64,000 nt of DNA from Thozetella sp. PMI_491 (lineage: Eukaryota > Ascomycota > Sordariomycetes > Chaetosphaeriales > Chaetosphaeriaceae), in NCBI GenBank assembly GCA_021432635.1, contig MU270029.1, positions 248,001 to 312,000 on the forward strand, given 5' to 3'. Below, piece by piece: positions 1 to 9,914 of the stretch. Both the position numbers and the translations under genes were made by a program. Positions within the stretch are counted from its first letter, which is position 1. Each line of letters begins with the position of its first letter. The notes under the pieces were generated by a model. It did no database searches. It worked only from the letters and a program-made list of their open reading frames with translations, and was not told where the DNA came from.

Positions 1-906
1 GGGACGATGCGACCATTGCCGAGAGATACAGCGGCGAGGCGGGTGAGGAGTGGAAGGAGAGGCTAAGCGCCAAGGTCGAGGGTGTCGAATACGTGCCTGG
101 CGAGAAGAAGGCCGCGCCCGTGAGAACCGCCTCTGCGGCCAGCAGCGCCCCGACACGATCCGCGCCGAAGTCGTCGACGCCCCTTGGCGGAAACAGCCGT
201 ACAGCTAGCCCCGCGCCTGGTTCTGGGAAGGTCAAGGTCGACGATAAGTTCTTTGCCCGTCTCGGCGCCGACAACGCAGGCCGGCGGGAGGACCTGCCGC
301 CGAGCCAGGGCGGCAAGTACGGTGGATTTGGAAACACCCCGATGCCCGCGGGTGGAGCCGGTGATGACAAGGCCCTGCCTAACCTGGACGAGCTGCAGCG
401 AGATCCCATGGCAGCGCTCAGTAAGGGCTTTGGTTGGTTTGCAAGCACGGTTAGCAAGACGGCCAAGACGGTCAACAATGATTATATCCAGCCGACCGCA
501 AAGCAGGTACGTGAGAGGCTAGACGTGATACCGAGGCGTTCAGGCCAGCACCGCGCAGGCGAAATGCATGCTGACATGTTAACCCACCCCTTGATAGATC
601 TCGGACTCAGACTTTGCAGCACAGGCGAGGGTCACTGCCGGCCAGGTCGCGCGGTCTGCCCAGGCTGGGGCGAAGAGCGCCCAGAACGGCTTCAGCCGGT
701 TCGTCGAGGGGCCCACGGCAGGCGGGTATGAGTCGGTACCGGGCGGCGATGAAAGCAGGCGGGCCTTCTGGGACGATTTCTCGGACCTGGCGGATGAGAA
801 GGACCAGAGGAACCAGACCAACAGCTCAATAGGCACCGCGGCTATGGGGAAAGGGGGGAGCAGCCGCCCGGCACAGAAGAAGACGGACGACTGGGATGAC
901 TGGTGA
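1..906 (+). CDS. ADP-ribosylation factor GTPase-activating protein, C-terminal part (Gcs1/ArfGAP1 type)
   Basis: This is the 3' part of a gene that starts before the window. The frame is open from base 3, runs to 506, is interrupted by an intron at 507-597 (GTACGT..ATAG), and ends with exon 598-906. The visible protein has a Ser/Pro/Ala-rich linker, a segment KVKVDDKFFARLG, a GGFGNTP motif, and an amphipathic lipid-sensing-like region around ALSKGFGWFASTVSKTAKT. It ends in KKTDDWDDW, the tryptophan/acid tail typical of Gcs1/ArfGAP1 proteins. These proteins stimulate GTP hydrolysis on Arf1 in COPI traffic between Golgi and ER. The catalytic zinc-finger ArfGAP domain would lie upstream of the window and is not visible. 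The family is assigned from the C-terminal motifs alone, so the exact paralogue is an inference. Confidence 0.85.
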
Positions 907-1429
907 GAGGTTGAGATGGAGGAGCACGAGGCGAGAACAAACTAGGCGAGAAAGACGGTGCTTGGGATCGTAGGATAGAAGGGCCAACTAAGCCTGTATT
1001 TATGGGAAGAGGGGCTTCCGAATAGAGACACCATGTATGCGTTCTCTTTTTAATACTGCACACATTCATTCCCCATAGTTGACGGCTTCTCTCACCTTGC
1101 GCCTTCCACCATACAGTTAACCATTTATCCCGTCTAGGCAAACTATACCAAGCTACCAAGCTTGTCAAGGTACAATACGCCAGCGGGAGCCGGCCCCGGA
1201 TCGGATCCCCTGGATGCCCCTGGTTGAAGTTGGAGGAGAGGAAGTGGGAAGGGTTAGGGTTATGGCCCGACCAGCTGTCCAGTGGGATAGCTCTTGACCG
1301 AGGTTGTGCACAAGGCCCAGAACCGGCTCTAACCGTAAAGGTGGGCTTTTTGAACCTCCGTCATCGCCGGTGAAGCTTCCTCTCCCCCCTCCACCTCAGA
1401 GCTCGACATTGAGACCGCCCGACGCCGCC
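907..1429. other. Intergenic, ArfGAP 3' end / ETFB promoter
   Basis: There is no coding signal. The interval holds the ArfGAP 3' UTR, then a telomere-repeat-like GGGTTAGGGTTAT at 1251-1263. A CT-rich stretch at about 1370-1400 looks like the ETFB transcription start region. Confidence 0.6.
1251..1263. promoter_or_regulatory. Telobox-like motif upstream of ETFB
   Basis: GGGTTAGGGTTAT is nearly two telomere repeats and lies about 170 bp before the ETFB start codon. Similar motifs in fungal promoters can bind Myb-type telomere-repeat factors. The role here is inferred. Confidence 0.35.
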
Positions 1430-2352
1430 ATGTCAGCATTACGGATTCTAGTACCCATCAAGCGGGTAATTGACTATGCTGTACGTCTTCATGAGCCCTG
1501 CCCGGCCGCGAATTGGTTTGCGCTTCTTGCCCGGACCGAAACAAGCCGCTAACCCCCGTTTCCCGCACCGCAGGTCAAGCCCCGCGTCAACAAGGCCCAG
1601 ACGGGCGTCGAGACGGCCGGTGTTAAGCATAGCATGAACCCCTTCGACGAACTGTCAGTCGAGGAGTCGGTCCGCATCCGCGAGAAGAAGTCGGCGCCCG
1701 GCGGCGTCGAGGACATCTGCGTCATCAGCGCCGGCCCGGCCAAGGCGCAGGACGTGCTCCGGACTGCCATGGCCATGGGCGCTGACCGTGGGATCCACGT
1801 CGAGGTGAAGGAGGGAGACGATCTCGAGCCGCTCAGCGTCGCCAAACTGCTGCGCGCCGTGGTCGACCAGCAGAAGAGCAACCTGGTGATCCTGGGCAAG
1901 CAGAGCATCGACGACGACGCCGGCCAGACGGGTCAGATGCTCGCCGGCCTGCTGGGCTGGCCGCAGGCGACACAGGCTAGCAAGGTCGAGTTCGGCGAGG
2001 GCGACAGCGTCAGCGTCACGCGCGAGGTGGACGGTGGCGTCGAGACAGTGCGGGCTAAGTTGCCCATGGTTATCACGACAGACCTGCGGCTCAACGAGCC
2101 GCGCTACGCCAGCCTCCCCAACATTATGAAGGCGAAGAAGAAGCCACTGGAGAAGAAGACACTGGCGGACTTTGGCCTCACGGCCGAGAAGAGGCTCAAG
2201 GTGCTCAAGGTGACCGGTATGATCACCCACCCTGCGGTTCCGCTGCGCACGTGCTAATCCACCGTTTAGAGCCGCCCACGAGGAAAGGAGGCGGCAAGGT
2301 CGAGGACGTCGACGGCCTCATTGGCAAGCTCAAGGAGCTCGGAGCCGTGTAA
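1430..2352 (+). CDS. Electron transfer flavoprotein beta subunit
   Basis: The exons are 1430-1480, 1574-2216 and 2270-2352, giving about 258 residues, the usual length for the family. The start is the first ATG, followed by MSALRILVPIKRVIDYA, the classic ETF-beta N-terminus. The family signature region lies near the C-terminal third (VTREVDGGVETV..LPMVITTDLRLNEPRYASLP). The protein pairs with ETF-alpha in the mitochondrial matrix, carries AMP, and passes electrons from acyl-CoA dehydrogenases to ETF-ubiquinone oxidoreductase. No cleavable presequence is obvious, as is normal for ETF-beta. The second intron (2217-2269) carries a GCTAAT branch site. The C-terminus EDVDGLIGKLKELGAV is typical. 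Identification is firm. Confidence 0.95.
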
Positions 2353-3679
2353 AAAGAGGGAAGGAAGCCGGAGCGGCCATATATGTCCTGTATGAATTAG
2401 AATATACATCAGCCAGTTTAGACCGGTCGGGACTGGCGCCCCTGTCCCGGGGCAGCCAAGTGCCATTCAACGACGCCATTGCCTACCTAAGTACCTACAT
2501 GTTGTCCCGTGACGAATATTTTCTTCTCAGAAAGCCCCCCGTGACACGGTACATGACACATCACAGTTTTTCATTTTTGTTTGTCCGCGTTATTATTGCA
2601 TAGGTGGTGCAATGCACTCGGGGGCGAGGTCGGAGCACGGCTGGTCTGTAAGGGGGGAGAGGAGCGGGAGAACGTTTTCCAGTCTAGCCGAGCTTTACTC
2701 CCCCGTGTTGGTCAATTGCGTGAAGTCACATTGGACCATACGGCAAGAGAGAATACATTGGAAAGAGGGCTAGGAGGGGAGGGGATATAGTTTATACACA
2801 GTAATCCCAATATGGCATCGTAGAACGGCCGTCTGCTAATGACTCTGGAGCCTCACCGCCGGCTACATGAGGGCAAATACGGTCAAAATATATCCAAAAA
2901 GTACTTTTGCTTGGTGCTAGGCTCTGGGTAGAAACGTTGGGCCTCATGGGACGTGGGGCGTCTATTCCTTGGCTGTATTCTGTGCCCTTCTGAGCACCGG
3001 GGGCCCGGCCGATGTTAGCAGACACACATGCTTAAATGGAACCTGCAGCTGCATAAACATGTGTGACCTTGAAAAAAAAAAAGGCACTTCCACATGAGCA
3101 ACCCCGCCTCTCGCGCGGAGAGTCGAACAGTCAAGAGTGGAAAACGAGAGATAAGGAAATCTGTCCGCCTTAGCACGTAATGAGATAGATAAAGTCAAAT
3201 CTAAACCAGATTCGATCGCATAGCGTTGCCGAATCACCCCGAGTCAAACTTATGCTCAACAAGGTCCCATCGCTGCTCGGTCAAGCTCAAAGGTGTCAAA
3301 AGTGCGGGCTCGCCCGCCAGAGAGGGGCCTAACTACTACGTACATCTCGATTGTGCCCCGCAGCCCACGATATCGGCGCTGGAAACAAGAGCGACACGCC
3401 TGTGTGGCCAATGGAATCCACGCTAATTTTTGATCCGCCGTCAGAAAAGTTTTCGGGGCGGTCCCAATGACTGAGCTCAATTTTCCGACCGGAGCACGAG
3501 CACAGGTCTCCTTCATTTTTTTTCCCTCCCGCCTGCTCTCCTCCCCTTCCATCATCCATCCCACCATCCCAACCTAGTAACCTCTATCTTGACCAGAACC
3601 TGCCATCGCAGCCCACCTCCTCCCCCGGCAAATGCCCAATTTCCTCTCTCTCTGAACCTCCTCCCTTAAATCTGCCCTT
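2353..3679. other. Intergenic, ETFB 3' region / arg-2 promoter
   Basis: No gene is supported. The part near 3470-3650 is strongly pyrimidine-rich and fits a transcription start and leader for arg-2. A TGACTCG-type sequence (3240-3246, reverse orientation) resembles a weak site for CPC1/Gcn4. A short TACCTAAGTACCTA motif lies at about 2484-2497. Confidence 0.5.
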
Positions 3680-4034
3680 ATGAACGGGCGCCCGTCGATC
3701 TTCACTTCGCAGGTATGTTTTGCACCGCCGCATCCGGAACTATCTTCTCGTTCCTCGGTTCCCAACCCCACCTCCATCACCATATCTCTCTGCACAGCTC
3801 CTGTTCCCTCTTCGACACCCAATTGCGGTGCTCGAGGGACTGCACCATAGAACACAACCCTTTCCCACCACGTCAATTGGAAAATTTTGTGTTTCTCTAT
3901 GGTCTTAGGTTACTAACACGATGCCTCTCTAGGATTATCTCTCAGGTTCGTTGGGCTTGCACTCGTGTGGTTTGACTCACCGCTTTGTACTGACCGCCCC
4001 CCCAGACCATCTGTGGAGAGCTCTATCCGCCTAA
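3680..4034 (+). CDS. Arginine attenuator peptide (AAP) upstream ORF of arg-2, split by two introns
   Basis: The exons are 3680-3712, 3933-3945 and 4006-4034, giving a 24-residue peptide. It starts MNGRPSIFTSQ, continues DYLS, and ends DHLWRALSA before TAA. This matches the Neurospora ARG2 attenuator peptide except for conservative changes at residues 7 and 23. Asp12 and Trp19 are present; Asp12 is known to be required for arginine-dependent stalling. In Neurospora and yeast CPA1 the nascent peptide stalls the ribosome at the uORF stop codon when arginine is high, reducing main-ORF initiation and promoting mRNA decay. Intron 1 (3713-3932) has a perfect TACTAAC branch site; intron 2 is 60 nt. 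After splicing, the uORF stop lies 67 nt before the main ATG. Exon 1 ends at Gln11, so Asp12 is the first residue of exon 2. Confidence 0.93.
3973..3979 (+). promoter_or_regulatory. TGACTCA, consensus CPC1/Gcn4 site inside uORF intron 2
   Basis: This is an exact general amino-acid control motif. Arginine biosynthetic genes of Neurospora are activated by CPC1 through TGASTCA. It lies downstream of the probable transcription start, within an intron, so a functional role is uncertain. Confidence 0.4.
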
Positions 4035-4101
4035 AAATCAGCCCCCTGCCCAGATATAAGCAGACTCCTTCCCACTTCGACTCAACCTCGACCTCATCAC
4101 C

Positions 4102-5604
4102 ATGTTTGCTCGCGTGGTCATCCCCCTCACCAAGCCTACGGGCTTCGGTGCTGCCCGTGCCCTGTCGGCTCGGCTGGCGACCCAGACGCGAGCCCTCAAC
4201 CAGTTGGCCACTCACGGCAGCAAGGGCCGGCATATGCCCGTCACCAACACCCGGGCCACCGCCCCTGCTGCAGCGAACGTCGATGCCACCTTGACTATTA
4301 AGGTGCGTTACCGATCGGGCGACGCTTCCACCCTCGCGTGACCTAGCTAATTGTTCCCGACCAGGACGGCCCTGTGTTCCACGGTACTGCCTTCGGTGCG
4401 AACTCCAACATCTCCGGAGAGGCCGTGTTCACCACCTCGTTAGTCGGCTACCCCGAGTCCATGACGGACCCCTCGTACCGTGGCCAGATCTTGGTTTTCA
4501 CTCAGCCTCTGATCGGCAACTACGGTGTCCCGTCCAGCGAGCGGGATCAGTTCAACCTGCTCAAGTACTTCGAGTCCCCTCACATCCAATGCGCCGGCGT
4601 TGTCGTGGCGGATGTGGCTACCCAGTACAGCCACTGGACGGCAGTCGAGAGCCTGGGAGAGTGGTGCGCCCGCGAGGGCGTCCCTGCCATCTCGGGCGTG
4701 GATACCCGTGCCATTGTCACCCATCTCCGGGAGCAAGGTTCGTCGCTCGCGCGCATTTCCATTGGAGACGAGTACGATGCCGATGAGGACGAGGGCTTCA
4801 TCGACCCGGGCCAGATCAACCTGGTGAAGCGCGTGAGCACCAAGGCCCCCTTCGTGGTCGCGGCCCCCGGTGCCCACTTCCACATTGGCTTGATCGACTG
4901 CGGTGTCAAGGAGAATATCCTCCGCAGTCTCGTCAGCCGTGGCGCCTCAGTCACCGTGTTCCCCTACAACTACCCGATCCACAAGGTTGCCGACAACTTT
5001 GACGGCGTCTTTATCTCCAACGGCCCCGGTGACCCGACTCACTGCCAGGAGACCGTCTACAACCTGGCCCGTTTGATGGAGAACTCGCCCGTCCCCATTA
5101 TGGGAATCTGCCTTGGCCACCAGCTGCTAGCTCTCGCCGTCGGTGGCCGTACCATCAAGCTGAAGTACGGAAACCGGGCCCACAACATCCCCAGCCTGGA
5201 CCTCACTACCGGAAAGTGCCGTAAGTTGCTCCGATAAACCGATTTTGCTCTGCGAAACCGTGTCTAACTGTGTCCCAGATATCACCTCCCAGAACCACGG
5301 ATACGCTGTTGAGGCCGCGAGCCTGCCGTCCGAGTTCAAGGAGTACTTTGTCAACCTCAACGACGGCAGCAACGAGGGTATGATCCACAAGACCCGCCCC
5401 ATCTTCTCGACCCAGTTCCACCCCGAGGCCAAGGGCGGACCGATGGACAGCTCGTACCTTTTCGACAAGTACATCCAGAACGTGCAGCTATTTAAGGACA
5501 GCCAGAAGGTCTACCGGGACAACCGCCCGTCGCAGCTCATGCTAGACATTCTCAGCAAGGAGCGTATCGGCGTGGAGCCTTCGCCCCTGGCGAACGCTGC
5601 TTAG
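4102..5604 (+). CDS. arg-2: Carbamoyl-phosphate synthase, arginine-specific small (glutaminase) subunit
   Basis: The exons are 4102-4302, 4365-5220 and 5279-5604, giving about 460 residues. The first 45 residues are rich in Arg, Ala and Thr and low in acid, consistent with a mitochondrial transit peptide. The CPSase small-chain domain starts near residue 68 ([11 protein letters not shown]). The class I glutamine amidotransferase domain follows, with nucleophile Cys316 in GICLGHQL and His400/Glu402 in QFHPEA. The enzyme hydrolyses glutamine and channels ammonia to the large subunit to make carbamoyl phosphate for citrulline synthesis in mitochondria. Regulation by the AAP uORF just upstream is strong independent support for the arginine-specific rather than the pyrimidine enzyme. 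All splice sites are consensus, and the [13 protein letters not shown] junction is restored across intron 2. Confidence 0.97.
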
Positions 5605-6918
5605 GCGGTGCTGGCTCCAAGGTTTAGAAAGTGAGTGCCGGTTGGCCAGGGTACATTGGGGCGAGTGTGCTACATATGGGTGTTGGCGAAAATTCCTTTG
5701 CAGTTTTACTTTTCTCTGAAATATTGGGGATCTGCGGTACGATGTTGCACGATATATGCTCTCTGAGGAGGACAGCTGGCTTGTCAGAAATGGCAGGGAG
5801 ATTTGGGATCATTTCATACCGGAAGCCAATGCCAGTTTGTTTGGTCGAAATAGGAGCCAATAACTGTGGGCCTGTTGAACGTACGGAGTAGGCGTAGGAG
5901 TCAAAACCGTTCCAGCTTAGTACTTGCACATTGTGCACCGCCTACTTTCAAGTGATGTTCTTAGCTAGGGCCCAGCTTTGATCGATGTTACGACCCATAT
6001 CTACAGGTGTCCAAATCAAGATGACGGCATTTACCTACCTAGGCTTGGCAGCTTGGCTGCAGAGCTCGAAGCCTTACATAAGGCAGCAAGTATCCCGACA
6101 GTGATATTTTTGTGACTGATCATTTGGAGGGGGGTGACGCAGGAACCGGTTGGACAGCAAACGGTCGGGTTTAAAGTGGGGGCCTCTCATTGATGCGGGG
6201 CAGGCAGTACGTCACAGGGCCGGCAGGAGAGCCAGCTCATCCCACCGCAATGGTGCAGTCGAGCATGCGTTGTCGTGCAGGATTGGCTGTTTTTGCTGGC
6301 GGCGCATAGCACTGGAAAGCACGGCCAGCCGCGGGGTGGTTGCTGGCCACCTGGCTCGTCACCGACTGCGAGGGAAAGCATGGGTGCCTGAAAGAAATCT
6401 CACAATACACCGCTCGTCCGGACGCGGCAACCCGCGCCGATGCGATTCTTTGTGCGCAGCCGATGACAAGAGAAGCCTTCTTGGAATTTGAACCTGGCTT
6501 TTTGTCACCTGCATTCGGATGTGCGCGGCGCCGATTCCCTCTTGCAAGACCACTGAGCCATTGTGCCTCCCTCGTGCCTCTTCAACGTGGAGGGGGGGCA
6601 GCCCCCGGATAAGGAAACGTGAAAGAAGCCTCGACTACTCCGCGCTCGGCGGCATCATTGTACAGGCTTAGTGAAAGGCGTCTCATCTCCCCATATCAAT
6701 CTCAGACTAGGATGCCGAGTCCACACCCAGCTACCTGTCGCGCATTTCCAGACACTCAAGCAGGTCAAGTAGGTCTCACACTCTTCCCTTCCGCCCCGCC
6801 GTTGACACTTTCCTCAGCCTTCTCTCGGTACGGCCCGCCAAAACGTCCAGAATCCACCTCAGAAACCATACCTCGAAGGCTGTGTTGTTTTGATCGTCAC
6901 ACCCCTTTCTCTGTCCGA
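5605..6918. other. Intergenic, arg-2 3' region and promoter of next gene
   Basis: No convincing gene is seen. TACCTACCTAGG lies at 6032-6043. An open frame continues upstream of the next gene to about 6619 but lacks coding character before 6919. Confidence 0.45.
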
Positions 6919-8489
6919 ATGGCATACAAACGAAAGTCTTCGCCCTCAGCTAGCAGGGCGCCGTCGAGAAAACGATTCGCACTCTCATCCGCCTATGTCA
7001 ACCTTCCGGTGAAGGCCCCGTTACCCGCTGCCAGCCACTCGGAGGAGGACCCGAGTGCTGCCTCGGCTCTTTCTCGAGCGGCGCTGGATGATTGCTCGCA
7101 AGATGATGCCAAGGTGAACTTCGATATCGGGCCGGTCCGTCTTGCACTTCAATGGCTCTCTCTGCGCGGGGGCGATGGCTCAGCAGATGAAGCAGGCGGA
7201 AAAGGCCCCAAAAAGGAAGAGGATAAGGGCGGCGTCGGAGACAAAGACGACACGGCGAACAACGAGAACAAGGGGGTTGGGGGTGAAGAGGGAGGAGCCA
7301 CAGAAGACGCAGGCAACGCAGGTGCGGATGATGGCGACAGCGACAGCGACAGCGTCAACAGTGACTGGGTGCCTTGGATGGAGCGCCAGGGCGATAGTTC
7401 CATCGAGGATTACCGCTCTGAGTTGGATGCGATTGCCGATTACCACAACTGGATCACTGAAAAGCGGAAGCTCCATCAGCTCTTCTGGATGAGAGGTCGG
7501 CATCCAGTGTTCCCTGCTACCTGGGAATACAACTTTCTCATGTGGGGGCTTCCCCAGAAGTTATACAAGGAGCGTGGGAGCCGGAAGCGTGTTGCCATTT
7601 CCCACAAAGGAGACGAGTTCCGAGGTGAGTTCCCTCCATTTCCGATGAAACTATAGCCGCGGACGAGTTCCATGCTGACATTCTTCTCGCAGCTACCAAG
7701 GCATTCGAGCCACTGATGGATTTGAGCATTAAGATTGCTGACTACGACTGGGTCGAGAAGCCAGGCAAGACTAAAGAGGTCATTGTTAACACCCTTCAAA
7801 ACTACATCACCTGGGCAATAGAAGACGCCGGCGTAGCTGATAGACAAGTCGACCCGATCGTCAAGGTCTACCATTACTCTTCTTACTTTGGGCTCCCGTC
7901 CAGCGCTGTGGAGGAGCCGATTCTTGACCCAGATGATAAAAGCGGCGATGGAGTCGAAAGTGAAGGGAATGAAGAAACTAAAGATGCCAAAGGCGACGAG
8001 GTTGGTGAGGACAGCAAAATGGACGAGAAAGGCGAAGACGTCAAAATGGGCGAGGGCGATGAAGACGTCAACATGGACAAGGATGACGAAGACGACCAAG
8101 ACGAAGACGAAGTCGACGACATCGGTCAAGAGCAGCTGCTTCTGAACATACAGGACGACATCGAGGTCCGGATGCAGAAGCTTGCCCAGCAGCACCGGGA
8201 TAAACTCGCGGACGACAACGAACCCAGCGGGTGGAAGTACATTCCGCCCGTCCTCTTCGGCTACGCGGTCATCAACAATACTGTCCTCATAGTCTGCCTC
8301 GATGGGAGCGACCCCGAGGCCAAGGTTTCGGTCTTGGAGAAGCTGAGCTTGGCGTCGCCAGACCAGTGGCTGTGGAACGCCATCACGCTCGCCATCCCCA
8401 TCAACTTTGCAAGGGATTACCTGTACGAGATCCGGGACCATCTACAGGATAAAAAGAAGGAGTTGGACCTGGATGATCCAGATGCGTAA
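6919..8489 (+). CDS. Conserved acidic fungal protein of unknown function
   Basis: The exons are 6919-7624 and 7693-8489, giving about 500 residues. I do not recognise a characterised family. The N-terminus is basic and Ser-rich (MAYKRKSSPSASRAPSRKR), possibly a nuclear signal. Two low-complexity Asp/Glu/Lys blocks follow (about residues 95-150 and 345-400). Between them is an ordered, Trp/Tyr-rich core with WEYNFLMWGLPQKLYKER, then a segment RATKAFEPLMDLSIKIADYD. The last third (VLFGYAVINNTVLIVCLDG) is again ordered. From memory, this core layout recurs in uncharacterised Pezizomycotina proteins. An in-frame ATG at 6712 is a possible longer start; 6919 was chosen because the sequence before it looks like leader. 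The intron ends (GTGAGT..GCAG) are consensus. Confidence 0.75.
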
Positions 8490-8493
8490 AGGA

Positions 8494-8530
8494 ATCCAGT
8501 GAGATCCAGTGAGACCCGAAATCCAGTGAG
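8494..8530 (+). repeat. Three copies of ATCCAGTGAG just after the stop codon
   Basis: The decamer occurs at 8494-8503, 8504-8513 and 8521-8530, the first two directly abutting. It begins five bases after the preceding gene's stop, so it would sit at the head of the 3' UTR. Confidence 0.85.
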
Positions 8531-9380
8531 CTGTTCCTTTGTCAGGCTTTCGTGCGAATGGGCGTAGACCCGGAGCACCATCAGTGTGGATGGATGTGGA
8601 TTGTGATGATTAGATACCCCAATGTCAGATACGTTACTATGCATTCTAGAAAGAGATATGTGGAGATATCATAGATGCCCAGTGCCTGCAGAGATATATA
8701 ACCCCTTTCAAGTGTTTCTACCCTTTTTATTTAACAGCCGTGATAGGTGCAGCTTCGGCCTGGTCTTACAACCATCAAACCCTTTCGGCAAGCCAGACCC
8801 GAGTCCTCAGGATACTCGCCCGTTGTATACTTCACAAAGCGAGAGGGAATGCCGGGCTACCAGTCCGGCTCAAGAATGTTTTCCTGGGGATTTGGCTTGG
8901 TCTGCAGAATTATGTCCTCAATCTCTCTGGCCGGCGACTCGTCTCATGCTTCATTCGATGTTGCTAGCCTACCCCAGTACAGGATAGAGTATCTCTATCG
9001 CGCTTCAGAGCAAAGACGACTGATGGGGCAGAAGGGAAGACAGGGGCAAATATACAACTATTTGAGCCAGACTGCAGGTATCTCTCTAACCATTTATCAG
9101 AGTAAGCCGCGCTGTTGTGTAGAAAAGCCCTCAGAATCCATCCACGAGCTCCCTAGGTTAGTTCGGGCTGAGGTGTATTGCATTGCATATCCTGCAAGCG
9201 AAATCTTGGCATTAACTAGACAACGCCACAAAAGGGGTAGAGAAACCGAAGGCTCACCGAGTTCGCAGATGGCTCTTTTGCGACTACATCGCTTCCTCTT
9301 GTGGCCAGGCAACAGCGCCAGCAACAAGCCATGCCGTCTACTTAGTAGTCATTGTTTAACAAAGGACAGAAACACTCGCT

Positions 9381-9914
9381 ATGCATCAGGGGAACGCCGA
9401 GGGGTGGCATTTGAACCATCATTGGTTATATCATCCAAGGAAATTCACAGCTGGTTACATCCGTCAGGCGAGTTTGTCGGGGCTTCTGCCCGCATTGTTA
9501 CATAGGTTCTGTACCTACATCTCGCTGTTTAGCGATGAAATGGCCATGCTACGAGAGCACCTGGCTGGAGTGGCCGCCCGATGGCCCAAGAATGGGCCTG
9601 GATGCATTTACGCCGTGCCTGTCGGCCGAGACTCTGCATGTTCAATCGACTTTAACCTCTTAGAAGCAGATCCTACCCTCGTGGCTCCTTTCACGTGCTT
9701 CATACAAGTACAGGACACTAGACCCCCACCAGGCTGTGTAGCCCACGCACTTATTACGCTCTGTCGAATTAGAAATTGCGTGAAACTGATTTGCCTCCGG
9801 GACGGGAGGGTGGCATTGGCTTCAGCCTCCCCAGGAATTGCTTCGCGGACGTTGGAGCGCGAGATTCACCAAGCGTTGGCTGGTGTGCTCGAGGCTGGAG
9901 CCATCATCTCTTGA
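9381..9914 (+). CDS. Doubtful open frame, 177 codons
   Basis: This is an uninterrupted ATG-started frame with no recognisable domain, no intron signals and no clear third-position GC preference. It overlaps another open frame (8849-9505). It may be chance, a decayed gene, or a lineage-specific protein. It is listed only because nothing else explains the interval. Confidence 0.12.
   Translation: MHQGNAEGWHLNHHWLYHPRKFTAGYIRQASLSGLLPALLHRFCTYISLFSDEMAMLREHLAGVAARWPKNGPGCIYAVPVGRDSACSIDFNLLEADPTLVAPFTCFIQVQDTRPPPGCVAHALITLCRIRNCVKLICLRDGRVALASASPGIASRTLEREIHQALAGVLEAGAIIS

Noticed and set aside
1655-2230. Minus-strand open frame antisense to ETFB
   Set aside because: Shadow of a GC3-biased exon.
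7476-8441. Minus-strand open frame of 321 codons opposite the acidic protein
   Set aside because: Its repetitive Val/Phe/Leu-rich translation mirrors Asp/Glu/Lys repeats on the other strand; not a membrane protein.
8849-9505. 218-codon plus-strand open frame
   Set aside because: No domain, no codon bias, overlaps another open frame; described only as part of the gene-poor interval.
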